DNA from: Zelonia costaricensis
Lineage: Eukaryota; Euglenozoa; Kinetoplastea; Trypanosomatida; Trypanosomatidae
DNA: 64,000 nucleotides
Reading direction: 5' to 3'
Assembly (NCBI GenBank): GCA_030849075.1
Contig: JASAOO010003528.1
Coordinates: 29,870 to 93,869 of the forward strand
In this document: one piece after another, positions 1 to 10,817 of the stretch
Layout of the letters: each line of letters begins with the position of its first letter
How positions within the stretch are numbered: position 1 is the stretch's first letter
The notes under the pieces: model-generated
Databases searched by the model: none
What the model saw: only the letters and a program-made list of their open reading frames with translations
What the model was told of the DNA's origin: nothing
Made by a program: the position numbers and the translations under genes

Positions 1-65
1 AGAAAGGGGGCACACCCGCAAACACCCTTTCCTGCTCACGCCCCGCCAATCCGCTCACCACTCCA

Positions 66-689
66 CTAGCTGGTGTCGTGAATGCGCTTCAGCTTGCCGT
101 CGAAGAAGCGGTGCCGTCCAGCGCGGCCGAGGCGCACCCCTCCACACCGCTGAAACAGGTCCTTGTCCGACATGCGTGTCACGTCGCCAACGGGCTCGCG
201 CTTAGTCCGCTTCTCATCGCCCTCCTGGTCCTCCCCATCGCTATCGCTATCGCTGCTACTGCTGGAAGACGAGAGCGAAGAGGAGGAGCTGCGCCGCGGC
301 CGCTTGGTGACAGTTGCGCGGGTCTGCGTGGGCTCTGACGGCTCGGTCGAGCTGCTGCGGGTGCTGCTCGCGCTGGACGAGTTCTCATCCGCAGACGACT
401 CGGCGTCTTCTTCGTCGTGTGCGTGGTCATCGCCGTCGCCCGTCTGCTTTGCCTGTCGCTTGCACGTTGTCTTGTGCAGTTGGCCGTAAATGGCGTCGAG
501 CTCGACGGCGTGGGTGGAGGCGAGGCTGCCGCCGTGCGCAGGGTCGGCGGCGTGGCCGAGCCCCGTGGCGGTGTGCGGGTCGCGGCGGACAACTTTGACG
601 TACGACTTCATGCCGGACCGCTCCTTGCCGAGTCCTTCGCCCTCCTTCCACCCGTACTTCTCCATCATCTTCTTGGCGAGAGCCGACAT
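66..689 (-). CDS. G-patch domain protein, GPATCH4-like
   Basis: Protein of 207 residues starting at the ATG complementary to 687-689. A G-patch occupies roughly residues 8-50: KYGWKEGEGLGKERSGMKSY is followed by a second glycine-rich half ending in GLGH. The middle is an acidic, serine-rich disordered stretch (about residues 90-165, with poly-Ser and DSDSD). The C-terminus contains a DLFQRCGG motif and a basic GKLKRI end. The G-patch at the extreme N-terminus plus a C-terminal 'ELF-CGG' element resembles GPATCH4, a nucleolar activator of DEAH-box helicases; that identity is inference, the G-patch is directly visible. The reading frame stays open upstream to 1586, but that part is translated microsatellite. 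A pyrimidine tract on the sense strand followed by AG near 754 would give a 5' leader of about 65 nt. It is the last gene of the left array in this window. Confidence 0.82.
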   Translation of the reverse strand: MSALAKKMMEKYGWKEGEGLGKERSGMKSYVKVVRRDPHTATGLGHAADPAHGGSLASTHAVELDAIYGQLHKTTCKRQAKQTGDGDDHAHDEEDAESSADENSSSASSTRSSSTEPSEPTQTRATVTKRPRRSSSSSLSSSSSSSDSDSDGEDQEGDEKRTKREPVGDVTRMSDKDLFQRCGGVRLGRAGRHRFFDGKLKRIHDTS

Positions 690-878
690 GGCGGCGGAGC
701 GGTACGCGGGCACGAGGCTCACCCTGAAGGGGTCGATGGGAGGGCTGGGGTTGCTCAGGAGGAGCGGAGAAGGGGGGGGGGGGGAGTGGAGAAGGGATGA
801 AAGCGGGCTGATGGAGGAGTGCGACGTGAGAAAAAAAGGGGAGGGGGGCGAGAGGTGCAACTGCTCCGTAGTGCGCAT

Positions 879-899
879 GTGTGTGTGTGTGTGTGTGTG
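879..899. repeat. TG microsatellite
   Basis: Uninterrupted TG dinucleotide run of about ten units, 190 bases upstream of the G-patch start codon and close to its predicted splice acceptor. Confidence 0.9.
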
Positions 900-1542
900 G
901 TGTGGAAGGTGGTTGGCGGAGGGGGGGGGAGACGGGGGATGGGGGAAGGAGAGAAGGCGGAGGAGGGAAGCGTTTCGCAAAAAAAAAAAAACCGAAAGAG
1001 GAGGAGAGACACGGCGTGCCAGAAAGGGTGCAGAAAGGGGCGACGGGAGAGCGAGGCAGGGGTGGGAGGCGGGAGGCGGGCGAGGGCACTGCGAATGCGA
1101 TATACTCGAATCGCTGACGCCCGTACTGCCCTTCTCCTTCCTCTTCTCTGAGCACGTCCACCTTGGCTCGTTCGGCGTCGCTGGAGTGAGCGGGCGCCAG
1201 ACGGCTCTTCCAGCGCCGCCTTGAGTTAAGCTGGTTGGCGTCCATGAGGAGGATGCCGCAGGCGAACACGCGATCAGACTTGAGCCACACAGCCTCGAAG
1301 GCTGAACACCGCTGTGAGACGGTGCCGCTGGCTTGACGTGGTGAGCACGCACTCTTTTCGTTTGGAGCGGAGTGGTGATGCACGCACCACATGGTGTCCG
1401 CCGTACTGACCCGTTCGCTGCAGGGCATGCGCGCGCGTGTGTGTGTTTGTGTTTTGTTGTCCTTCTGTTTTGGTGTGTGTTCGTCAGTCCTGGAGGGGGC
1501 GAGAGGAAGGTAAACATAGCATGGAGTCGGGCAAAACGGGGG

Positions 1543-1562
1543 GAGAGAGAGAGAGAGAGAGA
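1543..1562. repeat. GA microsatellite
   Basis: GA dinucleotide run of about ten units; on the transcribed (minus) sense strand it reads as a CT pyrimidine tract. Confidence 0.85.
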
Positions 1563-2586
1563 CGTCGGTCGTCGAGTCGTGCACAAACGTCAAGGCAAGG
1601 GAACCATGGGGATGAAGAGAGAACAGAAAAAAAGCACACACACACACACACGGAAAACCACGCGCACACAGAGACACGCGAGAAGGTAGACAGAGCACGC
1701 ATACTGAAATACACGAGAGAGAGGAATGGCGCCGTACAAGTGGCACGCAGCAAGCGTACCGAAACGCCAAAGCAACGCGTAAAAGAAGAAAAAAAAGAAA
1801 GAGCCAGTCATGAAAACAAAAAGAAGAAACAAGACCAAACTCCAGGGCGGCGACGCCCCGCGCGGTAAACGCATCCGCACATCAGCACCAACACCAAACA
1901 CACGCGAGCAGGCATACATGTACACCAAACACACATGCACACACCAAAAAGAAAAGAAAGGGAAAACGGCTGCCTCACCAACTCATGGGAAGGCGGAGTG
2001 GGGGGGGAGAGGCGGGTATGCGGCCGCGATATATCCAGGCCAGTCTTATTCTCAGCGCAAACAGGAGAGGTCACCTCGCGGCACACGAGCACAAACCAGA
2101 AACACAAACCAGACACAAACACACACCACGTACATCCGGCGCCTTCTCCTTTTCCACCTTTCCTCTTCTCGTCTTCTTTTGGTTTGTTTGTGAGGTGTGA
2201 CGCACACATACACACACACACACACACGAGAGAGAGGAGATGGAGGTGGAGGTGGAGGGGGAAGAAGGTTCAGCAACCGCCGGCCGCCCAAGGAGGACCA
2301 TGGAACAGGGAGGAGGAAAAGAGGAGGCAGCCATTCCTCCCCATACCAAACCACAAACGACGCTGCGCAGCGAAGAGGCACGAAGCGAGAACACACAAAC
2401 ACAGACACTCGTACACAAGAAAAAAAAAAGAGCGAAGAGACGGCGAGCCTCGCAAGCAACAACAACAACAACAGAGGACAACTCCAGCGAGAAAAAGAAA
2501 ACAACAACAACAGCGTACGGTGAGATGGCGAGACAGCGGAGAGAGGCTACTCAGCAAGCACCGCCTTCCTCAAGAAAGGGGGCAGC

Positions 2587-2622
2587 NNNNNNNNGGGGGG
2601 GGGGGGGGGGGGGGGGGGGGGG
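2587..2622. other. Assembly gap (8 N) abutting a 28-G run
   Basis: Eight undetermined bases at 2587-2594 are followed directly by 28 consecutive G residues (2595-2622). The local sequence length is therefore unreliable, and any reading frame crossing it (there are several low-complexity ones) should be ignored. Confidence 0.95.
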
Positions 2623-2810
2623 CGAGTGGAGGACTCCCGAGCCGAGTCCACTGACACTGCCGCCCCCCCCCCTCTCCCCATCCCCCTTCTCTCTCACACT
2701 CACACACACACACCACGTAGCGCGCGCACGCCGACACCGCCAACCCGCTGATATGAATACGAGCAACATGACGGGGAGGAGGTGGGCAGTCAACCAGGGC
2801 GAGAGGGGGA

Positions 2811-2832
2811 GGAAAGGAAAGGAAAGGAAAGG
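2811..2832. repeat. GGAAA pentanucleotide repeat
   Basis: Four to five tandem copies of GGAAA, reading TTTCC on the transcribed strand; it sits in simple-sequence spacer. Confidence 0.8.
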
Positions 2833-4492
2833 AGAGCATCGGCAGGACAGACGTGTGTCAGGCAAGAAAGAAAAAACAACAACAATAAGAGAAGGAGTCG
2901 CGGAGTAGTAGAGCAGCGCGGGCAGAAGGCGGAGGGCGGGAAGGGGCGGGGCGGGGGTGAGTGGGGAGTGGGTGCGAGGAAGAGGAAAAGGGACAAGCGA
3001 GAGGAGAGGGAGGCAGAGGGGGGGGGGGCGGCGGGGCATCTTACACTGGGAGGAAGCTACGACAGAAGATCAAACGCACAGCGCAGACAGACAAAAAAAA
3101 GGACACACACACACAAGAAGGTGAGAAGGAAAATAGGCGAGGAAGTCATAACAACCGTACACTCGCACAGACACCTTATCCGAACCAACCTACCAACCAA
3201 CCAACCAACAGCAACAAAGCATTGTCGCACGCAGCATGGCCGCGAAGGGTGTGATGAGGGTGGGTGGGGAATGCTTCGTAGTGGTTGTGGAGGCGATGGA
3301 GGGAGGCGGGGGGGTTCACGGTGCTGCTGGGGGCGGGTCGCTGCAGCAGGCGTGGCCTAGCAGGAGCCAGCCGGCACAACCACGTGTCGCCGCCGCTGCC
3401 ACACACACACACACACATACACACGCACCTTGACGAGAGTACAATACCCACCTAGTTTGTATGGTTGCCGCGTGCGCCTGCCTCGACACATTGACGTGGC
3501 CTGAACTCCCTTTTGCTTTGCGTTGTTGTCTGTTCCTCGTCTTCCACGCGGCGCATTCCTTTTCTGTCTCGATTGCGATGGCGATGGTGGCTGGGCGATG
3601 AGTACGTATGTGTAAGGCAGCGCCATCGCCACCGCACCGCAGACGCGCACGCAGAGCACGCACAGCCCACTCACACGCACACACACAAACACACACAACG
3701 CGTACATGTACAACTATAAAGATTGTAGAGCGACTCCGTCGTTGGCAGAGACGTTCATGCGTCGGGCAACACACTGGAGCTATTCAGACGAGTCGAGCTT
3801 GGTGTGGCGGGGGAGGGGGAAGGGGGCAGGTTTGCGTTTGTGTGGGAGAGGGGTGTGGGCAGCGTGCAAGAAGGGACCAACATCAACATGCGAAGCGAGA
3901 GAAAGGGCATCAAGAGCAGCAACCCGGAGAAAGGCAACCAAAGCAAGAAACAGCGGCAGAAGAGATGTTCACGGCGAGGAGGACACGCCCGCACACAAAT
4001 GCGGAGAAGCCTAAAAAAAAAAAGAAGGTGATGCAAGTGGGCACGTTGATATACACGCGCGCGGCTCTCTTCTACATCAACCGTACACATCCACAATTTA
4101 ACTTACGCACCCACACACCCACCCACACACATACACACACACACACCAATCAAGAATGCGGAGCTCCGAGATGGGGTGAGTGCGGGTGCAGTGGCTGAGC
4201 CTCAGCTTCTTCCTTCCTTCTCGTCACTCGCTCTACTCACTTTCCTGCTCATTTCCGTGCACCTGGTTGCCTCAGCCGTGTCGCCGTGTTCCTTCAGATG
4301 CTCAACCGCGTCCGTCCGTTCCCCCTCCCGTTCCCGTACGGCGTTGCACGCCTCGCCTGTGTGCGTGTATGTAAAAGTGACGCCCCTGCGCAAAGACTGG
4401 AACGCATGTGCGCCGGCTCGCACACCTGCGTCTTCTTCACACAGGCAAGGAGGTTGGCGAGAATGCGAGCACAAAGAGGGGATGCAGGGGTC

Positions 4493-6250
4493 TTACGCGA
4501 CGGTAGAGCGGCTGCCGACAGCATTCACGGTCATGCCGTGGTCGACCTGGATCTGATTGAAGACGCTGCTTGTCAAGGACGTGTTTGTCGTCGCGTTGGC
4601 CGAGGACGACAGTAGGCGGTTGGCGCCCGTCACGGTGGAGCGGCAGCTGCGCGTCTCGCCCCCCGAGCACTCGGAGAAGGCCGAGTGGTTGCTCGGGGCG
4701 ACGTTCTTGCCGGTGCGACTGCGCGGCCCACGCCGGCGCGGACCGCCCTCACTGCTCACCTCTGGCTTCACCGCGCGTGGGTGCTTCACCGAGGCGCTTG
4801 TGCTGCGCGCGGCACTGCCGCTCGCCCGCCGCGAGGCTTGGCTGCTAAGACTGGCAATCGCGGCCCGGTCCAGGTGGCTCGGGCTGCTAACCGGGTCGTG
4901 CGCCAGCGGCGTCCAGGCTTGCTGGTGCGGCTGCAGCTGCTGCTGCTGCGAGATGCTGCGCACACTTTTCCCTGTCGCACCCGACGGCGGCGCCCCGCCC
5001 TGGCAGGGGTTCATCGGCCGCGCGCCGTGCTCTAGCACGGGGTAGAGGTGGTGGTGCTGCCCGCCGCCGCCGCCGACGTGGGCCAGACGACCGAGCGAGT
5101 CGCACACCTCTGTGTCGATGGTGGAGCGGCCGTCGGCTGCAACGGTGCCGGTCGCCATGCTGGCCAGCGCGGAGGGGCCGAGGAAGGTACCACCCGCCAT
5201 CGCACTTGCGGGGGAGCCGCGGGAGTGGGAGCGGGCGTGCACAGCGGCGGACGCGGAGGCCCCGAGCGGGCTGGCGGTGGCGCTCAGCGTCGATGCGGCA
5301 GCCGCAGCAGAGACGGCGCCTGCGCCACCGCCCACACCGCCGTTCCGCGGCGAGGCGCGCGCGACGCCGTGTGGGGAGACGTGGCCGGCCGTGTGACTGC
5401 CGGCGTGGTGCAGACTGCGATACGGCAGCGGCTGCTGTCGGTACGCGTTGTGGGCGATGTTTGCCTCCGAGATGATGTCCGTGACGAGGGTGAGGTCCTC
5501 CTCGAAGGCAAACGGGTCCAGCCCCACTACGACACCACCCGGTGCAGAGGATGTTGGCTGCTGCTGCTGCGATTGTGGTTGAGGCTGCTGGGCAGCGGGC
5601 GAACTCGTGGCGCGGGGGTCGCCACCTGGGGAGGCCACGGAGGTGCCGCCGCTGTGGGGATGCAGGTGCAGCTCCCCGCGGCAGGCCGTCGCCATCTGGT
5701 GGATTAGCCGCGCGCACTGGTCGCGATCTTGTATGACGGCCGAGAGGTGCAGGGTGTCAGCTACGGAGAGAAGGCGGCCGGCCGTGCCAGGGTACAACCC
5801 GCTGGGGCTGCCGCGCTGGTTGCCGGCGAGGCCGCCGCTACAGGTGCTCGCTGCGTAGCCACCCGCCGACAGCGGAGGGGTGGCACCAGACGGGGAGTGA
5901 GTGGCGGGGTTGGACGGGCTGGGGTGGCGGGCTGCTGCGGCAGCATCCTGCTGCAGCACGATGTCGAACTGATCGAGCTCGCCCTCTTCCATCGTGGGCC
6001 CAACCGACGCCGCTGCGGCTGCTGCCGCGCCGCGCGCGAGGTCAGACTCGTCGGCCGCGGCGGGCGGCGAGGCCGTCTGCTGCTGCGGCACAGCTCGCGG
6101 TGGTGGTGCCCCCGTGCGGGATGCGCTGGAACTAAGGTTGCCGGCCCCGGCACCGAGGTGGCGCATGTAGACGCCGTCTGCACTGAACTCGATCGGCGAG
6201 GACGGGTGCCCGGCCCCGCCACGGTACAACACAGCTTCTACGCCCTCCAT
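4493..6250 (-). CDS. Large low-complexity protein, function unknown
   Basis: 585 residues from the ATG complementary to 6248-6250. The frame continues upstream to a GTG at 6313, but the ATG that follows a strong sense-strand pyrimidine tract (6258-6290) and an AG at 6255-6256 is the better start, although it leaves a leader of only about 4 nt. The protein is rich in Ala, Ser, Gly, Pro and Gln, with short poly-Q and poly-Ala tracts. Two islands look less biased and more likely conserved: one around residues 160-205 (rich in Leu, Ala and charged residues, ending in Arg-Gly-Glu-Leu-His), and one around 250-285 with DPFAFEEDLTLVTDII. The C-terminal 100 residues are Arg/Ser-rich and then Asn/Thr-rich. 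No signal peptide, membrane segment or known domain is recognisable. Sustained biased codon use and a frame open to a clean stop support it as a gene. Confidence 0.72.
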   Translation of the reverse strand: MEGVEAVLYRGGAGHPSSPIEFSADGVYMRHLGAGAGNLSSSASRTGAPPPRAVPQQQTASPPAAADESDLARGAAAAAAASVGPTMEEGELDQFDIVLQQDAAAAARHPSPSNPATHSPSGATPPLSAGGYAASTCSGGLAGNQRGSPSGLYPGTAGRLLSVADTLHLSAVIQDRDQCARLIHQMATACRGELHLHPHSGGTSVASPGGDPRATSSPAAQQPQPQSQQQQPTSSAPGGVVVGLDPFAFEEDLTLVTDIISEANIAHNAYRQQPLPYRSLHHAGSHTAGHVSPHGVARASPRNGGVGGGAGAVSAAAAASTLSATASPLGASASAAVHARSHSRGSPASAMAGGTFLGPSALASMATGTVAADGRSTIDTEVCDSLGRLAHVGGGGGQHHHLYPVLEHGARPMNPCQGGAPPSGATGKSVRSISQQQQLQPHQQAWTPLAHDPVSSPSHLDRAAIASLSSQASRRASGSAARSTSASVKHPRAVKPEVSSEGGPRRRGPRSRTGKNVAPSNHSAFSECSGGETRSCRSTVTGANRLLSSSANATTNTSLTSSVFNQIQVDHGMTVNAVGSRSTVA

Positions 6251-9200
6251 GTGACTGCGCGGCAGGAAGGAGGGAGGGAGGGGGGGGCGGGGTGTAAGCG
6301 AGGGGCTCTCCACGTCTGTTATCCCCTTGTAACCGCGGTGCGGCTGCAGCGGACGCGACTTCTATGAAGAAGGAGGCGGAGGAGGATGGGGTAGGGGAGG
6401 GACACGCTGGGGAATACACGCGGTCACACGCACGCACACGGAGGGGGCACTCCTGCCGCAAATATAGGCAGTACGATGTAGGTTCGATCGGTATGAGGGA
6501 GGGAGGGGGGAATTGGGAGTGGACGAGGAAGATGAAGATGAGGACGGTGTCCACCAAGCAGCCGCAAGCACACACAAACACACGCGCCAAGGACGATGAC
6601 AATAACGGAGGAGGGCTCTCCACAGAATAACGAGGCGATGCGCGGAAAGTTGGGGGGGTGAGAGAAGGAGAACACAAGGGTGGCGAGGCGCCAGAGAGCC
6701 GCGTACCCGACACTGTTGTGGAGATCTTGGAAGAGAGAGAGGGGGGCGGGGTGGCGCGAAGTAGGGGGAGGGGTCAAGCAACGGTAGTGGGGAAATACTT
6801 GCGGAACTCAGGGAGCTGCTGCGGACCAGTTTGGCGCTCACAGGGTGGAGAGAAGAGGAGAAAGGTAGAGGTAACGGGAGGGCGGGGGGTTGCGTGGTAC
6901 AGGAGGGTGAAGGAACACAAAGAAAAAAATGTTGGGGGACTGGGGGAGGAGAAACAAGTCGGAGCACAAGTGCCGGTGGCGGTGCAGGGTGATACAGGCA
7001 AGTGTCTTGGCGGCGGACCGAGCGGAGAAGAGAGAGTGGCTGGCGGGGGGGGGGGAAGAGCGGGAAAGGACACACACACACACACAAACACACATACAAA
7101 CACGAAGAAGGGGCAGAGATGGTGCGAAGAAGAGGAGGGTGGGAGAGGAATGATCAGTGATACAAGAGGGGAGTGGGGGAGGGAGATAAAGGAGGAAAGC
7201 GGAGTGGGATGGAAAATGGTGCGGGAGCGGGGGCAAAGGCAAAGGGGAGGGGAAATGGGGGGGTAGGGGTGCGGAGCCAGACGGAACCACAACGACACCA
7301 ACCGACGGGCAAGGAGGGGGAGAGAAAGGGAAGGGGCTTTGGAGGGCAAACACAAGGGAGAAGAAACGCAGTTCGCTGAAAGGCCCTCTCCCTTCGTTTG
7401 ACAAGACAGCAAAGAGGAAGTGGATAGAGACGCAATCGCAACTTTCGCAACACTCCCACGCGCACTCACGGGTACGCACAACAGCAATCAGCAAACAGCC
7501 AAACAAAAACACCAGCGGCAAAGAAAAGGGGATTTAGACAAGAGGGGAACCCCGATGGTGCAGAGAAGCGAAGTCGAAGTAGGGATGCGCGGGGGAGGGG
7601 AAAGGTGTGGGTAGGGGGGGGGCGAACAGAAAAAAAAAAACAGGAGCTTGGGGAGAAGTACGACGAGCGCTCTACAAGGCCAGACCCGATGGCTGAGCAC
7701 ACAGCTACACCCACGCACCAACACGACGACAAAACACAAGCCCACACACACGCCCACACAGAAATCTACGCGCACGCCGACCTCGCAAGCACGGAGGGAA
7801 GAAGGTTGAGGAAGGAGAGCGGGGGTGGGTGGGTGGTGGCGAGAAACCACGAGGGCAAAACCAAAAGAGATGTGGTGGCAGTAGTAGCACTAGTGATAGA
7901 GGAAGGGGAAAGGGAGGAAGGAGGGTGAGGGGAGGTCGTAGCAATGGCAGAAAGGGGAAAAGGGGGGGAGGGAGGGAGGATGCGGCCCTGGCACAGAGCA
8001 GGAGGGTAGCAAAGCACTGCGCACGTCTTCACTCACCCACCCACACACACAAACACCGCAAACTCACGATTCTTTGTCGTCTCTTCGGTGTGTAGGCTCC
8101 TTCTCCAACCAATTGAGCTCTTGTGCCTCCCTCTTCGCAGCCCCGTTTTTCCCCGCTGGACGGACTGCGCGGTGGGGGAGAGGGGGGGGGGAGCTGAGAA
8201 GAGTGCTTCGGGGGACGAGTGAGCGACCCACGACGAGAGCGGCAAACACAAAGACGCAGACGGACAGACACGCACACGCGTGAAAATGGGCCACGCAGCG
8301 AGGAGGTTCAAGAGCCGATGGAAGGGTGCCAACGGCGGGGGGATGACAGCGCGTGCGAGGGTCAGCGCACGCGTGCTGTAGCCTTCTGGCACACCGTGCC
8401 GCCCACTCGTTCAGCCCGCGTCCCCGTCTTCCTTCCTTGCCTTCTTTTTCGTTCTTCTGCCTTCCTCTCGAGAATCGGTTCCGCCACCGCCGCGCTGGTA
8501 TCTGTAATAGCTCGGGTGCTCTTCTGAAGGGCGGGAGGGGGGGGGGCGGGGGCTGTGGTGGTCGGTGCGTGCGTACGTGCGTCGCGTCGCGGCAGTCAGC
8601 CGCGCTCGAGGACTTGAAGGGGGATGAAAGGGTGAAGTGGACTTGCGCGGCGCCGTGAAACTCAGCCCTTCAGACGCCCACGAGTGTGCGACAGAGCGAT
8701 GAGTGAAGGAGGAGAGAGGGCGAAGCACACGAAGAAGAAACAAAATGCACACAGACACACAGAGACACAGGCACACCACCGAACACAAACAAGTAGACAA
8801 GAAAAACAAGCTTCTTGCTCAATAGAACACGTGCGCGTGCGCGTGTGGCTGGCGCTGTTTCTCCCTTCCTTCCACGATCTCTCTCAACTAGAGACGAAAC
8901 GCGCTGCGGTGCGGAGTGGAAGTGGGCGAGGGTAGCAGCCGTGAGAGGAAGAGGAGCGGCGCCGCACAGGCCTGCAGGCACTTGTATGCGTGTGGGTGTG
9001 TGGGCGTGGACGGAGAGGGGATGGGGTGGGAGAGGCTAAGCGAGGAAGCACTCGAAAGAAGAAAAGGTAGAGGGGCGTGGGTTGGGCGAAGGGGGGTGGT
9101 GCTGGTCAAGGCTGCCGCAGTGCTGACAGGAGTTCAAGCTGGCCTAGCAAAGACCGGAGAGCACACACACACACACACGCGCACACAGGCGCGCGGAAGA

Positions 9201-9672
9201 TGGAAGACAAGAGAGGTCTGAAGGTGTGGTTGGGTGCTTGAGCGACTCAGAACGAGCTCGCAGACACTTGCATGTACGTGACGGTGATAGGGAGAGGAGG
9301 GTGGGAGAGTAAAGAGAAGAAGGAGAAAAACAAAGCCAGTCGAAGCAGGTAGGTAGAGGGGTGAGCAGGAGCACCGAGGCAGTCTCTCACGAACGCGTGT
9401 GCAGAGGAAGAGAGGGGGACTGCCGTGGTTCGGTGCCGACGAGGGCACTGGTGGAAGAAAACAAACAAACAAAAAGAGGAAACGAGTGAAGAGGGGAAAG
9501 GGGAAAACAGGCGAACAAAGCTGGCGGTGAGGGTCGAGGGCAGTCGCACGTGGAGTCCTGTGCACCCTCTGGGCTCCCCTGGCTGTTCACCCACGCAGTC
9601 ACGCTTGCGCAGATCTCGGTGCAGGCGAGCGAGACAGAGGAAGAGAGCAAAACAAAAAAAAGAAGAAGGAAG

Positions 9673-9673
<1 letters not shown>

Positions 9674-9708
<35 letters not shown>
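9674..9708. repeat. CA microsatellite
   Basis: About 17 uninterrupted CA units in the spacer downstream of DBR1. Confidence 0.95.
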
Positions 9709-9899
9709 GAGCGTCGGGAAGGGGTTTAGTGGTACGGGCTCCGAAAAAGAAGAGGGATCGGCGAAGGGGCGAGGCGCAGACGAGGGGGAAAAAAGGGGGG
9801 CCGCCACCGCCGCGCAAATGGCGGTACGCGTGGGGGAGACAGAAAGCGAGGCGGAGGAGGCGAGCTGGACAACGCCTCAGCACGTGAGCACACACGGGG

Positions 9900-9900
<1 letters not shown>

Positions 9901-9949
<49 letters not shown>

Positions 9950-9981
9950 CTGAATGCGTGTGTGTTCGTGTGTGTGTACGT
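9901..9981. repeat. (CA)23 followed by an interrupted TG tract
   Basis: 46 bases of CA (9901-9946) are followed after a dozen bases by an interrupted TG-rich tract (9959-9981). The two halves are complementary, so the segment is an inverted-repeat microsatellite able to fold on itself. Confidence 0.9.
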
Positions 9982-10817
9982 GCGTGAGTCTCACCGTGTG
10001 CGTACGCGCGTCTCAGTTTGGCTGTCTGTCGTCGACTCCCTTGCGTCCAGCTTCTATCTCGTTTTTTTTTCTTTTCCTTCTTTTTCTTTTGTTTTGCTCG
10101 TATGCTCTGGTAGCACTTCAGCGCACGCCTGTTACGACCGTGTGTATTTCTTCTTGTTCGTTTCACCACTGTCGGTTAAAGCACTGCTGGCGGCAGTACA
10201 GGAGGGGACGAAAGGCGCGGACGCGCGTGCGGGTGGTGCGGTGGAGCCGGGTAGCATCAGGCAGTGGTGGTAATGGTTTGTTTTATTATCCAGTGAACGA
10301 GGATGAGATCGGGAGTGGGAGGGAGGAGAAGGGGTCGAGGTGAGAAGGGTGGGTGGCAGCGTCAGCACATGCATTCGCCTCAGCACACCAGAGACGCAGT
10401 GGCGTCTCCCCGTTGGGGGTAAGGTGGAAGTGCGGGAAGAGAGAGGGAGGGGGGGGGAGGCCGAGACGTGCGCGGAGATTAGCACCCCAACACACCCAGA
10501 TCCATGCGCTGTTAGCGCTTCTGGACAGGGAGAGCGGCTTGGCTACAGTATCGTCTAGCGAATATGAGGGGAGAAGAGAAAGGCACGAACGACAGAGGCG
10601 GCAAAAAAAAAAAAAAAACTTGTCTGCTTCCTTGGCGTTCTAGAAGACTGCCCCCCCCTCCCCTTGCGGCAGAGGAACAGAGTGCCAAGACGCAGTCCAC
10701 AGAAGCAGTGTTTCTTTTCTTTTCTTGGGTGCCACGCGTGATGTCATCCAAGCGGAGGATCGCATTCCCTAGACAACACCCTTGCGCCGTGTACTGTCCT
10801 CCGCGTGCAGGTCAACA

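Larger units (their letters stand above)
690..4492. other. 3.8-kb spacer of simple-sequence DNA
   Basis: No convincing gene. The stretch is dominated by purine-rich plus-strand sequence (so pyrimidine-rich in the direction of transcription), with TG/CA and GA microsatellites (879-899, 1543-1562, 2211-2227, 3399-3425, 4100-4146), A-runs, a GGAAA repeat (2811-2832) and a CCAA repeat (about 3186-3209). It should hold the 3' UTR of the gene at 4493-6250 and the splice acceptor of the G-patch gene. Open frames here translate into runs of His-Thr, Gly or Lys and are not credible proteins. Confidence 0.7.
6251..10817. other. 4.6-kb spacer, longest gene-free stretch
   Basis: No credible gene was found on either strand. 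The plus strand is strongly purine-rich (G and GA runs) with CA microsatellites at 7071-7088, 9163-9178, 9674-9708 and 9901-9946 and a TG tract from 9959. It is expected to be the 3' UTR of DBR1 (to the right) and the acceptor region for the gene at 4493-6250. Open frames of 80-280 codons exist in all frames, but all consist of translated repeats. The length is large for a trypanosomatid spacer. Confidence 0.65.

Noticed and set aside
690..1586. N-terminal extension of the G-patch frame
   Set aside because: The frame is open to 1586 on the minus strand, but the extra 299 residues are translated microsatellite and pyrimidine tract; the ATG at 689 directly precedes the G-patch.
427..1770. 447-codon minus-strand open frame
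   Set aside because: Overlaps the G-patch gene in another frame; composition is repeat-derived (Arg/Pro/His-rich) with no domain.
2240..2908. Open frames crossing the N gap
   Set aside because: They translate poly-G and CA/GA repeats and run through undetermined bases.
6481..6500. GGTTCGATC resembling a tRNA B box
   Set aside because: Lacks the closing CC, and no A box or cloverleaf can be built around it. Similar partial matches near 44253 and 44598 fail in the same way.
9674..9946. Regularly spaced CA blocks as a CRISPR-like array
   Set aside because: They are plain dinucleotide microsatellites without unique spacers, in a eukaryotic genome.
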